Shown here piece after piece: positions 26,505 through 34,274 of a DNA stretch of 64,000 nucleotides (positions are counted from its first letter, which is position 1; each line of letters opens with the position of its first letter). The stretch is from Alphaproteobacteria bacterium (lineage in GTDB: Bacteria > Myxococcota_A > UBA796 > GCA-2862545), in NCBI GenBank assembly GCA_020632875.1, contig JACKET010000019.1, positions 77,908-141,907 on the forward strand. The letters run 5' to 3'. Both the position numbers and the translations under genes were made by a program. The notes under the pieces were generated by a model, which searched no databases, was not told the DNA's origin, and was given only the letters and a program-made list of their open reading frames with translations.

Positions 26505-26996
26505 CTACGGCGCGCCGGAGTCGCCGAAGAGGCCCGAGCCGCCGCCCGCACCGGAGTCGCCGAAGAGGCCGGAGCCGCCGCCCGCGCCCGAGTCGCCGAA
26601 GAGGCCGGAGCCGCCCGCGCCCGAGTCGCCGAACAGGCCGGAGCCGCCGCCGAGGCCGGAGTCGCCGAAGAGGCCGGAGCCGCCGCCGAGGCCGGAGTCG
26701 CCGAAGAGGCCGGAGCCGCCGCCGAGGCCCGAGTCGCCGAGGAGGCCGGAGCCACCGATGCCACCGGAGTCGCTCGTGGGCCAGCCGGTGTCGGTGTCGG
26801 CATCGCTGTCGGCATCCGCATCCGCGTCGGCATCCGCATCCGCGTCGGCATCCGCATCGGTGTCGGAATCGGAATCCGCGTCGGCGTCGGCGTCGGTTTC
26901 GTTGTTGTTGTTCGTATCCGTCGTGTCGCCGTACGTGTTCTTGCACGCGGTGAAGACGAGAGCGAACGACAGCAAGGCGATGCGGCTGAGAGTCAT
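26505..26996 (-). CDS. Low-complexity lipoprotein with Asp/Ala-rich and Gly/Ser repeat regions
   Basis: A 163-residue predicted lipoprotein. The signal MTLSRIALLSFALVFTAC has lipobox FTAC. The mature chain begins KNTYGDTTDTNNNNET, followed by about 30 residues of alternating Asp-Ala/Ser/Thr, then about seven 11-12-residue repeats of the type SGLFGDSGLGGG (encoded by 33-36 bp tandem repeats, about 26510-26760). Such acidic linkers after a lipidated Cys are common in myxobacterial surface proteins; the Gly/Ser repeats may be an extended or calcium-interacting segment. No catalytic domain is present. The start is fixed by GGAGG 5-9 nt upstream. It is divergent from the OmpA-family gene, with about 170 bp between starts, and ends at a strong terminator. 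Confidence 0.82.
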   Translation of the reverse strand: MTLSRIALLSFALVFTACKNTYGDTTDTNNNNETDADADADSDSDTDADADADADADADADADSDADTDTGWPTSDSGGIGGSGLLGDSGLGGGSGLFGDSGLGGGSGLFGDSGLGGGSGLFGDSGAGGSGLFGDSGAGGGSGLFGDSGAGGGSGLFGDSGAP

Positions 26997-27168
26997 GTGA
27001 CCTCCGGAGACAGCCGAAGTTAGCCAGCCCCCCTGCGACCAGCCACACCTTTTTCTGGGGTGTCTGGCTCCTTGACATCCCCTCGACATTCGCTGGGGCG
27101 TCATCACCGCGCGAGCGCATGTCCACATGCAGTATGGTATGCCCGCCCGTACACCTGGAGTGGGCCCG

Positions 27169-29073
27169 ATGATCTGGATGTTGGCGACCGCGTTCGCCCA
27201 GCAACCCCCCGTAGTCCCCGATCTCAACGCGCAGAACTACCGACCCGTGATGGATGCCGAGCGCACGTTGTGGGCCGACGACGCCGGTCGAATCCTCGAT
27301 GGCGGCCAGTTCAAGGCGCGCGCCTTCGTCCACTACGTGCACCGGCCGCTCGTCTACATCCCCGACGACGACACGATCGAGCGCACCATCATCGTGTCCG
27401 ACGCGCTCCAGCTCGATGCGCTCGCGATGTACCACTACGACCGGTTCCGCGTGGGCATCGACGTGCCCATCTACCTCTACAGCGCGGGCCAGCTCACCCA
27501 GGATGGTGCCGGCCTCGGCGACATCGCGCTCGACGCGCGTGGAACCGTGCTCGATCGCGAAGACAAGGGCGTCGGCGTCGCGCTCGGCGGCCGCCTGACG
27601 CTGCCCACCACGTCGGTGAAGGCTCCGCTGGGGCAGCCGCGCGTGAGCGGCGAGGTGTTCGGTATCGTCGACGGCGAGGTCGACTCCCTGTTGCTGGCGT
27701 TCAACGTCGGTGGGCGGTTCGTGCCGACCTCCGAGCTGTCGAACGTGAAGCTCGACGACCAGCTCTTCGCGCGCCTCGGCGCCGGCTGGCAGCTCGTCGA
27801 CGACGCCGGTGTGTCGCTCGACCTCAACACGAACATGAACCTCGGCGACTTCGGCAACATCGCGGGTGTGCCGGTCGAGGCGCTGCTCGGCGGCTGGGGC
27901 CGGATCGACGACGACTTCGTCCTCCGCGGCGGCGTCGGCACGGGCCTCACGCCCGGCATCGGCTCCGGCGACTTCCGCGCGGTGGTCAGCTTCGGCTACG
28001 AGCCGCGCGAAGACCTCGATCCCGACATGGACGGCCTGGTCGGCGACGAGGATCAGTGCCCGAACGACCCCGAAGACAAGGACGACTTCGAGGATCTCGA
28101 CGGCTGCCCCGACCCCGACAACGACAAAGACGGGATCCTCGACGGCGACGACAAGTGCATCAACGACCCGGAAGACATCGACGACTTCCAGGATGGCGAC
28201 GGCTGCCCCGACTTCACCAGCCAGGTCACGGTGAAGGTCCAGCAGCAGAACGGCAAGCCCGTCCCCAACGCCAAGTCCACGGTCTCCGGCGACAACACGA
28301 AGGGCCAGTCCGGCGGTGCCGAGCTGCTCGTCGAGCTGCACGAGGGCGAGTACGTCGCGAAGGCCGAAGCGGTCGACTGGCTGCCGGGCGAAGCGACCTT
28401 CAAGATGCCCCTGCCCGAGGGCAAGGAAGAGGTCATCATCATCCTCCAGCCCGACGTCATCATGGGCGACATGAAGCTCATCGTGACGAACCCGGCCGGA
28501 GAGCGCCTCACCGACGTGATCTGGTACCTCGACGGCGGGGTCGGCCCGGCGCCGATCAACAACGGCGAGGTCACCGTGAACGTCCCGGCCGGCGAGCACG
28601 CGCTCGACATCCGCCGCGAGGGCTTCGTCACCGACCGCCGCAAGGTCACCATCCCCGAGAAGGCCTCGAAGGAGGTCGTGGTGGTGATGCAGCCTTCGCA
28701 GGTCACCGTGACGAAGGAGAAGATCGACGTGAAGGGCACGGTGTACTTCGACACCGCGAAGGCCACCATCCAGGCCCGCTCCTTCGGTCTCCTCGACGAC
28801 GTGGCCGCCGTGCTCCTCGACAACCCGCAGCTGACGAAGATCCGCATCGAGGGTCACACCGACAGCCGCGGCGGCGCCGACTACAACCGCACCCTGTCCG
28901 ACAAGCGCGCCAAGTCCGTGCGCGAGTACCTCATCGGCAAGGGCGTCGAAGCCACCCGCCTCGACGCCATCGGGTACGGCGAAGACCGCCCGGTCGACCC
29001 GCGCAACGTGCCCGAGGCCTGGGAGAAGAACCGCCGCGTCGACTTCTTCATCGAAGAGCGCAGCGACGAGTAG
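27169..29073 (+). CDS. OmpA-family outer-membrane protein with thrombospondin-3 repeats
   Basis: A peptidoglycan-associated outer-membrane protein of about 634 residues. Order: short signal (MIWMLATAFA, then QQPP), an N-terminal beta-barrel-like domain of about 270 residues (alternating patterns such as FRVGIDVPIYLY), acidic TSP3 calcium-binding repeats (DPDMDGLVGDEDQCPNDPED, DPDNDKDGILDGDDKC), a PEGA-like segment with repeated beta motifs (AGEHALDIRREGFVTDRRKV), and a C-terminal OmpA domain with the peptidoglycan-binding signature GHTDSRGGADYNRTLSDKRA. I prefer the ATG at 27169 because GGAG precedes it; an in-frame ATG at 27127 would give a longer, Arg-containing signal and cannot be excluded. 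Likely anchors the cell wall to the outer membrane. Confidence 0.88.
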   Translation: MIWMLATAFAQQPPVVPDLNAQNYRPVMDAERTLWADDAGRILDGGQFKARAFVHYVHRPLVYIPDDDTIERTIIVSDALQLDALAMYHYDRFRVGIDVPIYLYSAGQLTQDGAGLGDIALDARGTVLDREDKGVGVALGGRLTLPTTSVKAPLGQPRVSGEVFGIVDGEVDSLLLAFNVGGRFVPTSELSNVKLDDQLFARLGAGWQLVDDAGVSLDLNTNMNLGDFGNIAGVPVEALLGGWGRIDDDFVLRGGVGTGLTPGIGSGDFRAVVSFGYEPREDLDPDMDGLVGDEDQCPNDPEDKDDFEDLDGCPDPDNDKDGILDGDDKCINDPEDIDDFQDGDGCPDFTSQVTVKVQQQNGKPVPNAKSTVSGDNTKGQSGGAELLVELHEGEYVAKAEAVDWLPGEATFKMPLPEGKEEVIIILQPDVIMGDMKLIVTNPAGERLTDVIWYLDGGVGPAPINNGEVTVNVPAGEHALDIRREGFVTDRRKVTIPEKASKEVVVVMQPSQVTVTKEKIDVKGTVYFDTAKATIQARSFGLLDDVAAVLLDNPQLTKIRIEGHTDSRGGADYNRTLSDKRAKSVREYLIGKGVEATRLDAIGYGEDRPVDPRNVPEAWEKNRRVDFFIEERSDE

Positions 29074-29089
29074 CGCGTCGGCACCGCAC

Positions 29090-29124
29090 GGCCTCCCGGG
29101 TTAACTGCCCGCGCTCGGGAGGCC
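29090..29124 (+). promoter_or_regulatory. Hairpin that sequesters the ridA ribosome-binding site (or terminator-like)
   Basis: A perfect 9-bp stem pairs 29090-29098 (GGCCTCCCG) with 29116-29124 (CGGGAGGCC) across a 17-nt loop. The right arm contains the Shine-Dalgarno GGGAGG of the next gene, whose GTG starts at 29127. Lacking a U-tract, it looks more like a translational lock than an intrinsic terminator, but partial termination of OmpA transcription is also possible. Confidence 0.5.
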
Positions 29125-29126
29125 CT

Positions 29127-29546
29127 GTGTCCGACGCCATTCGCACCACGTCCGCGCCGAAGCCCGTCGGCGCCTACCCGCATGCCCGCCGCGTCGGCGA
29201 CCTGCTGTTCGTGAGCGGGATGGGGCCGCGCCAGCCCGGCACCGACGCCATCCCGGGCGGCCCGATTCGCGACGCACAGGGCAATCCGCTCGACTACGAC
29301 GCCGCGGCGCAGACCCACGCCGTGATCCAGAACATCGCGCGCGTGCTCGAGGCATCCGGAGCATCGCTCGCGAACGTCGTCGACTGCACGTGCTTCCTCG
29401 TCGACATGGACCGCGACTTCGCAGCGTTCAACGCGGTCTACGGCGAGTACTTCGCCGAGATCCAGCCCACCCGCACGACCGTGGCGGTCCGCGCGCTGCC
29501 CACGCCCATCGCCGTCGAGCTCAAAGTGGTGGCCTGGCTCGGATGA
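29127..29546 (+). CDS. amnD: RidA/YjgF-family enamine deaminase, probable 2-aminomuconate deaminase
   Basis: RidA-fold trimers hydrolyse enamines/imines. In aminophenol and tryptophan catabolism a member (AmnD/NbaF) deaminates 2-aminomuconate. The 139-residue protein has family features: SAPKPVGAYPHARRVGDLLF, VSGMGPRQPGT, an AAQTHAVIQNIARVLEASG helix, and a C-terminal VRALPTPIAVELKVVA with Pro in place of the conserved RidA Arg-containing Glu loop pattern (the typical catalytic Arg segment is shifted). The GTG start has GGGAGG 5 nt upstream inside a hairpin. It overlaps the kynurenine formamidase gene by 4 nt, making it the first gene of a six-gene operon. The specific substrate is inferred from context. 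Confidence 0.78.
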   Translation: MSDAIRTTSAPKPVGAYPHARRVGDLLFVSGMGPRQPGTDAIPGGPIRDAQGNPLDYDAAAQTHAVIQNIARVLEASGASLANVVDCTCFLVDMDRDFAAFNAVYGEYFAEIQPTRTTVAVRALPTPIAVELKVVAWLG

Positions 29547-30193
29547 CCCGGCTCATCGACATCTCCCCGCGCGTGCATGCCGGAACGGCGGTCTGGCCGG
29601 GGGATGTCGCGTTCTCGCGGTCCGTCGTGCTCTCGATCGCGAATGGCGACAACCTCGAGCTCTCCGCCATCACGACCACGGTGCACATCGGCGCGCACAC
29701 CGACGCTCCGTCGCACTACGTCGCCGGTCCGGCCATCGACGCGCGCGACCCGGCCCTGTACTTCGGGCCCTGCCAGGTCGTCACCGCAGCGGTCGGCAGA
29801 GGCGCGCGCATCGCGCCGTCCGACCTCTCCGCGCCCGTCGCCGCTCCCCGCGTCCTGCTCCGCACGGGCACGTTCCCCGACCCCGACCGGTTCGACGAGG
29901 ACTTCGCCGCGCTGTCCGTCGAGCTCGTCCACCATCTCGCCGACGCGGGCGTCCGGCTCGTCGGCATCGACACGCCGAGCGTCGATCTCTGCCACGACGC
30001 CGAGCTGCACGCGCACCACGCCATCGCCGACCGCGACCTCGCCATCCTCGAGGGCATCGTGCTCGACGGCGTCGAAGACGGCCTCTACACGCTCGTCGCC
30101 CTCCCCCTGCGCCTCGCCGGCTGCGACGCGTCGCCCGTCCGCGCGATGCTGTTCACCGACCCCGTCGCCGACCCCCTGAGGAGCCCCGCATGA
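29543..30193 (+). CDS. kynB: Kynurenine formamidase (arylformamidase), cyclase-like family
   Basis: Hydrolyses N-formyl-L-kynurenine to kynurenine and formate. The 216-residue protein opens with the KynB hallmark LIDISPRVHAGTAVWPGD. The divalent-metal motif HxGxHxDxPxH is visible as H48-H52-D54-H58 (HIGAHTDAPSHY), and GIDTPSVD is a second family motif. Length and N-terminus fit KynB well, better than the broader cyclase family (e.g. isatin hydrolase). Start and stop both overlap neighbours by 4 nt (ATGA), so it sits inside a translationally coupled operon with the deaminase and the dioxygenase genes. Confidence 0.9.
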   Translation: MTRLIDISPRVHAGTAVWPGDVAFSRSVVLSIANGDNLELSAITTTVHIGAHTDAPSHYVAGPAIDARDPALYFGPCQVVTAAVGRGARIAPSDLSAPVAAPRVLLRTGTFPDPDRFDEDFAALSVELVHHLADAGVRLVGIDTPSVDLCHDAELHAHHAIADRDLAILEGIVLDGVEDGLYTLVALPLRLAGCDASPVRAMLFTDPVADPLRSPA

Positions 30194-31326
30194 GCCCCGG
30201 CAAAGCGAAGCACGAGTCCGCGGTCGAGCCCGGCCGTCCCGGCAGCGGCGTGTTCCCGAAAGACGCGATCGGCCGCTCCACCGAGGGCATCCCCACCGGG
30301 CGGGACGTCGCGTGGGAGCCGCTCGTCGACTACCGCCGCAACGGCGTCTCCGAGACCACGGTGCACGGCGCCGTCGCGTGGGCCCACGGCGACGAGATCG
30401 TCCACAGCTTCGGCGGGAACGTCCTCTGCTACGGGCGCTCGATGATGAAGCCCATGATGATGAAGGTGTTCGCGAAAGAGCTCGCGAACGCCACGTCGTG
30501 GGAGCAGAAGGCCATCGCGCTCGCGAGCCACAACGGCGACACCGAGCACGTCGCAGCCGCGCAGTCCCTGCTCACGAAGCCCGAGTGGGGCCTGATGCAG
30601 ACGCCGCTCGACGTGCCGCTCGTCCAGTTCGGACGCCAGGTCCGGCGTCCCCGGCGCTGGTACCACACGTGCTCGGGCGAGCATGCCGCCATCCTCAAGG
30701 GCTGCCGGCTGAAGGGCTGGAACCGCGCGGGCTACACGCTGCCGACGCACGAGGTGTTCCGGTCGTACGTCGACGTGCTGAAGACCGCGCTCGGCGAGGG
30801 CTGGGAGCCGCTCCGGACGGCGCGCGACGGCTGCGGCCTGCCGACCGTCTCGAACACCGTGAACGAGCTCGCCCGCCTCTACGCATGGCTCGCGACCCAC
30901 AAGGACGACGACTGGATCTGGGAGGCCATGATCCGCCACCCCGACCTCGTAGGCGGCTTCAACCGGCTCGACAGCAGCATCCTGAAGGCCTGCGAGGGCA
31001 AGGTCGTCGCGAAGGAGGGCGCCGACGGGCTGCTCGGCCTCGCGGTCGTGCACCCCGACTTCCCCCGCGGGCTCGGCGTGGTCGTGAAGATCGCCCACGG
31101 CTGGAACCCGCAGGCCACCTGGTACGTCGCGCGCGCGGTGCTCGGCGTGCTCGGGTTCGAGCTCCGCAACCCCTACCCGCTGCATCGGCAGAAGGCGTTC
31201 ATCGTCCCCGGCGTCGTGCCGCCCGACCGCCTCGAGGCGCTCGCCGCGCTCACGACCTGGGACGAGTGGGACCCGGACGACGACCGCTGGTACTACGACA
31301 TCGACACGCGAAGGGAGCCGGTATGA
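30190..31326 (+). CDS. Asparaginase_II-family amidohydrolase
   Basis: The family includes Rhizobium-type L-asparaginase (PF06089), which is unrelated to the E. coli AnsA/AnsB fold. The 378-residue protein has the family blocks CYGRSMMKPMMMKVF, ALASHNGDTEHVAA, YHTCSGEHAAILKGC and DGCGLPTVSNTVNELARL, the last containing the DGCG core. The N-terminus (about 40 residues, ESAVEPGRPGSGVFPKD) is extended. What is odd is its place: it sits between kynB and amnB with 4-nt overlaps on both sides, so it probably serves the same aromatic pathway. No amide substrate is obvious in the known aminomuconate route, so its real reaction may differ from asparagine hydrolysis. Confidence 0.82.
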   Translation: MSPGKAKHESAVEPGRPGSGVFPKDAIGRSTEGIPTGRDVAWEPLVDYRRNGVSETTVHGAVAWAHGDEIVHSFGGNVLCYGRSMMKPMMMKVFAKELANATSWEQKAIALASHNGDTEHVAAAQSLLTKPEWGLMQTPLDVPLVQFGRQVRRPRRWYHTCSGEHAAILKGCRLKGWNRAGYTLPTHEVFRSYVDVLKTALGEGWEPLRTARDGCGLPTVSNTVNELARLYAWLATHKDDDWIWEAMIRHPDLVGGFNRLDSSILKACEGKVVAKEGADGLLGLAVVHPDFPRGLGVVVKIAHGWNPQATWYVARAVLGVLGFELRNPYPLHRQKAFIVPGVVPPDRLEALAALTTWDEWDPDDDRWYYDIDTRREPV

Positions 31327-32216
31327 GTGAAGGCACCATCGTCGCGGGTGCGCTGGCACCCCATCCCCCTCACCTCGTGTACGCCGAGAACCCGCCGCAG
31401 AACGAGCCGGTCGCGGAGTGCGGCTGGGAGACCCTGCGCTGGGGCTACGAGCGGATGCGGAGGGACCTCGACGCGCTCGCGTACGACGTGCTCGTCGTGT
31501 TCTCGCCGCACTGGCAGACGTACATCGGCACCCACTTCCTCGGCGTGCCGCACTTCCAGAACAAGTCCGTCGATCCGATCTTCCCGAACCTCTTCCGGTA
31601 CGACTACACCCTCGACGTCGACGTGCCGCTCGCCGAGGCGATCTGCGAAGAGGCCCGCGATGCCGGCCTCGTCACGAAGATGATGCGCAACCCGGACTTC
31701 CGCGTCGACTACGGGACCATCGTGAGCTGCCACATGGTCCGGCCGCGGTGGGACAAGCCCATCGTCTCGATCTCGAGCTGCCGGAGCCACGCGTACTACT
31801 CCACCGAGGTCATGCAGGAGCAGGCCATCGCGCTCGGCCAGGCGACGGCCCGCGCGATCGAGCGCAGCGGCAAGCGCGCCGTGCTGCTGGCCAGCTGCTC
31901 GCTGTCCCACCGCCACTTCGTGACGGAATCCGAGCTCCCCGAAGACATGAGCAAGGAGCACATCACGAACCACAACCAGTACCTGTGGGACATGCGGATC
32001 ATCCAGATGATCAAGGAAGGCCGCACGAAAGAGCTGATCGACGTCCAGCCCGAGTTCATCAGCCAGGCCATCACCGAGACCGACTCCGGGGCCCTCACCT
32101 GGATGCTCGCCGCGCTCGGGATGCCGCAGCTCGCCGGCGAGGTCTACGCGTACGGGACGGTCATCGGCACGGGGAACGCGGTCGTGGGCTGGTATCCGAA
32201 GGGGGTGCCGGCATGA
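31323..32216 (+). CDS. amnB: 2-Aminophenol 1,6-dioxygenase beta (catalytic) subunit
   Basis: A LigB-family extradiol dioxygenase that opens the ring of 2-aminophenol to 2-aminomuconate 6-semialdehyde using Fe(II). The 297-residue protein keeps the iron ligands at nearly the same numbers as the known Pseudomonas AmnB (His13, His62, Glu251): here His14 (LAPHPPHLVY), His63 (VVFSPHWQTY) and Glu252 (AITETDSGAL), with the catalytic base His196 in CSLSHRHF (AmnB His195). Each is offset by exactly one. It overlaps the asparaginase-like gene and the alpha-subunit gene by 4 nt. The substrate could be 2-aminophenol, 3-hydroxyanthranilate or another ortho-aminophenol. Confidence 0.87.
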   Translation: MSEGTIVAGALAPHPPHLVYAENPPQNEPVAECGWETLRWGYERMRRDLDALAYDVLVVFSPHWQTYIGTHFLGVPHFQNKSVDPIFPNLFRYDYTLDVDVPLAEAICEEARDAGLVTKMMRNPDFRVDYGTIVSCHMVRPRWDKPIVSISSCRSHAYYSTEVMQEQAIALGQATARAIERSGKRAVLLASCSLSHRHFVTESELPEDMSKEHITNHNQYLWDMRIIQMIKEGRTKELIDVQPEFISQAITETDSGALTWMLAALGMPQLAGEVYAYGTVIGTGNAVVGWYPKGVPA

Positions 32217-33118
32217 GCGTCGTCATCGGCGGCATCGTCACGGGGCTCCCCCACCCGCTCCTCGTCCCCGAGCAGAACCCGCACTGGCGTCGGGTCCGCC
32301 AGGGATTCGAGGCGTTCCGCGAAGAGATCCTCGCTGCGAAGCCCGACGTGCTCGTGATCTACAGCACGATGTGGCCGAGCGTCATCGGCCACCAGATCCA
32401 GGCCGATCCCGAGCCCGAGTGGGTCCACGTCGACGAGCTGTTCCACGACCTCGGCTCCATCCCCTACAAGTTCCGGATCGACGCCGACTTCGCGCATGCC
32501 TGGCGCGAGGCGGCGCTGGAGCGCGGCATCCACGCGCGAACGGTCGCGTACCACGGGTTCCCCATCGACACGGGCAGCGTGACGGCGCTCAAGCTCCTGA
32601 ACCCCGACAACGCCATCCCGGCGGTCATCTGCAGCAGCAACGTGTACGCCGACCGCGCCGAGACGCTCGTGTTCGCGAAGTCGCTGCGCGACGCCATCGA
32701 GAAGACGGGCAAGCGCGCGTGCGTGCTCGCGGTCATGTCGCTGTCGAACCGCCTGTTCACCGACTTCATCGACCCGGCCGACGACCACATCCACTCCGAC
32801 AAGGACGAGGAGTGGAACCAGAAGCTGCTCCAGTTCCTCGCGGAGGGCCGCCTGGAGGACACCGCGCAGCTGTCGCGGCAGATCCAGAAGCAGATCCGCG
32901 TGAAGAAGGTCGTGAACTTCAAGTCGCTGTGGTGGCTGTCGGGCGCGATGGGCCAGCACAACCGGTACGAGGGGAAGGTCCACGCGTACGGGCCGATCAT
33001 GGGGACGGGGGCGGCGGTGGTCCGCCTCACGCCGTCGGAGGACGGCATCGGCGACAAGGAGTTCGACGAGGACGACGTCGAAGTGTTCCGCGGCGACCGG
33101 GACGTCCTGAGTGACTGA
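32213..33118 (+). CDS. amnA: 2-Aminophenol 1,6-dioxygenase alpha (non-catalytic) subunit
   Basis: The partner subunit of AmnB in a heterotetrameric extradiol dioxygenase. The 301-residue protein has the same fold pattern as the upstream gene (GGIVTGLPHPLLVPEQNP, KPDVLVIYSTMWPSVIGHQ, HAYGPIMGTGAAVVRL). It lacks the second metal-binding His: where AmnB has FSPHWQ, this protein reads YSTMWPS, and the C-terminal Glu ligand block is also absent. That is what is expected of the structural alpha subunit. It overlaps amnB by 4 nt and the patatin gene by 8 nt. About 30 acidic residues at the C-terminus (EFDEDDVEVFRGD) extend beyond the fold. Confidence 0.84.
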   Translation: MSVVIGGIVTGLPHPLLVPEQNPHWRRVRQGFEAFREEILAAKPDVLVIYSTMWPSVIGHQIQADPEPEWVHVDELFHDLGSIPYKFRIDADFAHAWREAALERGIHARTVAYHGFPIDTGSVTALKLLNPDNAIPAVICSSNVYADRAETLVFAKSLRDAIEKTGKRACVLAVMSLSNRLFTDFIDPADDHIHSDKDEEWNQKLLQFLAEGRLEDTAQLSRQIQKQIRVKKVVNFKSLWWLSGAMGQHNRYEGKVHAYGPIMGTGAAVVRLTPSEDGIGDKEFDEDDVEVFRGDRDVLSD

Positions 33119-34274
33119 ACCCCGCGTGCGCACCGGCTTCGGGCTCGTCATGGCGGGTGGAGCCGCGCGCGGGGCCTACCAGGCGGGCGTGTTGCGGTTC
33201 CTGTACCGCGATCTCCCGAAGCAGCTGGGCTGGACGCCGTGGCCCGACATCGTCAGCGGCACCAGCGTGGGCTCGCTGAACGGCGTCTTCGCGGCGGCCC
33301 GCGACCCCGCGGGCATCGACCACCTCATGGCGCTGTGGCAGGGCCTCCGTATCCACGACGTGTACCGGTTCGGCGCGCCCGAGATGCTGCGCTTCCTGAA
33401 GGCGCCGTTCCAGTCCGACCAACCCTTCGCCCTGCTCGACGGAACGCCCCTGCGCAGGCTCGTCGAGCGCGAGTTCCCGGGGCCCGCGCTGCGCACGGCC
33501 ATCGACTCGGGCCGCACGCGCGCGTTCATCATCTCCGCCACCGAGCTCGCGACCGGCCGGAACGCGCTGTTCATCGACGCCGGGCCGAACGCCGAGCTCG
33601 TCGACCCGCTCCCCCAGGTGCGCGTCTATCGCCAGCGCACCCTCGCCCACCACCTCGCCGCGAGCGCCGCCATCCCGTTCCTGTTCCAGCCCGTCCAGGT
33701 CGAGGGGACCTGGATGGTGGACGGGGGCCTGCGGATGAACACGCCGCTCCGACCGGTGCTGCGCTCGGGGGCGAACCGGGCGCTGGTCGTGTCGCTCATG
33801 CAGGGCCCGTACCGCGACTACGCCGTGCCGGACGCGGTCCCGAACCTGTTCTTCCTCGCGGGCAAGACGTTCAACGCGCTGCTCCTCGATCCCGTCGAGC
33901 GCGACCTGCACAACGCCGAGAAGCTCAACGGCGTGCTGCGCTGGGGGGAGGAGCGCTACGGCGACGGCTTCGCGAAGGCCGCGGGCGAGGAGCTCGATCT
34001 GCACGCCGTCGAAACGCTGTTCGTCCGCCCGAGCGAGGACATCGGCCGGATGGCCGCCCAGATCTACCGGGACCACCCCCCGAAGGTCAGCCCTCCCGTG
34101 CGGTACCTGTTGTCGCGCGTGCGGGACGACGAGAACGCGACGGAAGCGGACCTGCTCTCGTACCTGTTCTTCGACCGCGTGTTCACGGGGGCGCTCGAGT
34201 CGCTCGGGTACGAGGACGCGAAGCGGGCCGAGGAGCAGATCGTCGCGCTCATCGGCCCCGAGCCGCAGCGCTAG
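33111..34274 (+). CDS. Patatin-like phospholipase
   Basis: Serine acyl hydrolase of the patatin fold. The 387-residue protein has the oxyanion-hole motif GGAARGAYQAG (16-26), the nucleophile elbow GTSVG with Ser52, and the catalytic aspartate Asp204 in MVDGGLRMN, so both members of the Ser-Asp dyad are present. No signal peptide, suggesting a cytosolic or membrane-peripheral lipid hydrolase. The GTG start overlaps the amnA stop by 8 nt; it is therefore the last gene of the amino-aromatic operon, although its chemistry does not fit that pathway. Its TAG stop overlaps the TAG of the convergent PfaD gene (CTAG at 34271-34274). Confidence 0.88.
   Translation: MTEPRVRTGFGLVMAGGAARGAYQAGVLRFLYRDLPKQLGWTPWPDIVSGTSVGSLNGVFAAARDPAGIDHLMALWQGLRIHDVYRFGAPEMLRFLKAPFQSDQPFALLDGTPLRRLVEREFPGPALRTAIDSGRTRAFIISATELATGRNALFIDAGPNAELVDPLPQVRVYRQRTLAHHLAASAAIPFLFQPVQVEGTWMVDGGLRMNTPLRPVLRSGANRALVVSLMQGPYRDYAVPDAVPNLFFLAGKTFNALLLDPVERDLHNAEKLNGVLRWGEERYGDGFAKAAGEELDLHAVETLFVRPSEDIGRMAAQIYRDHPPKVSPPVRYLLSRVRDDENATEADLLSYLFFDRVFTGALESLGYEDAKRAEEQIVALIGPEPQR

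Noticed and set aside
27072..27077. A TTGACA -35 box upstream of the OmpA gene
   Set aside because: No -10-like hexamer lies 16-18 bp downstream, so a sigma-70 promoter cannot be supported.
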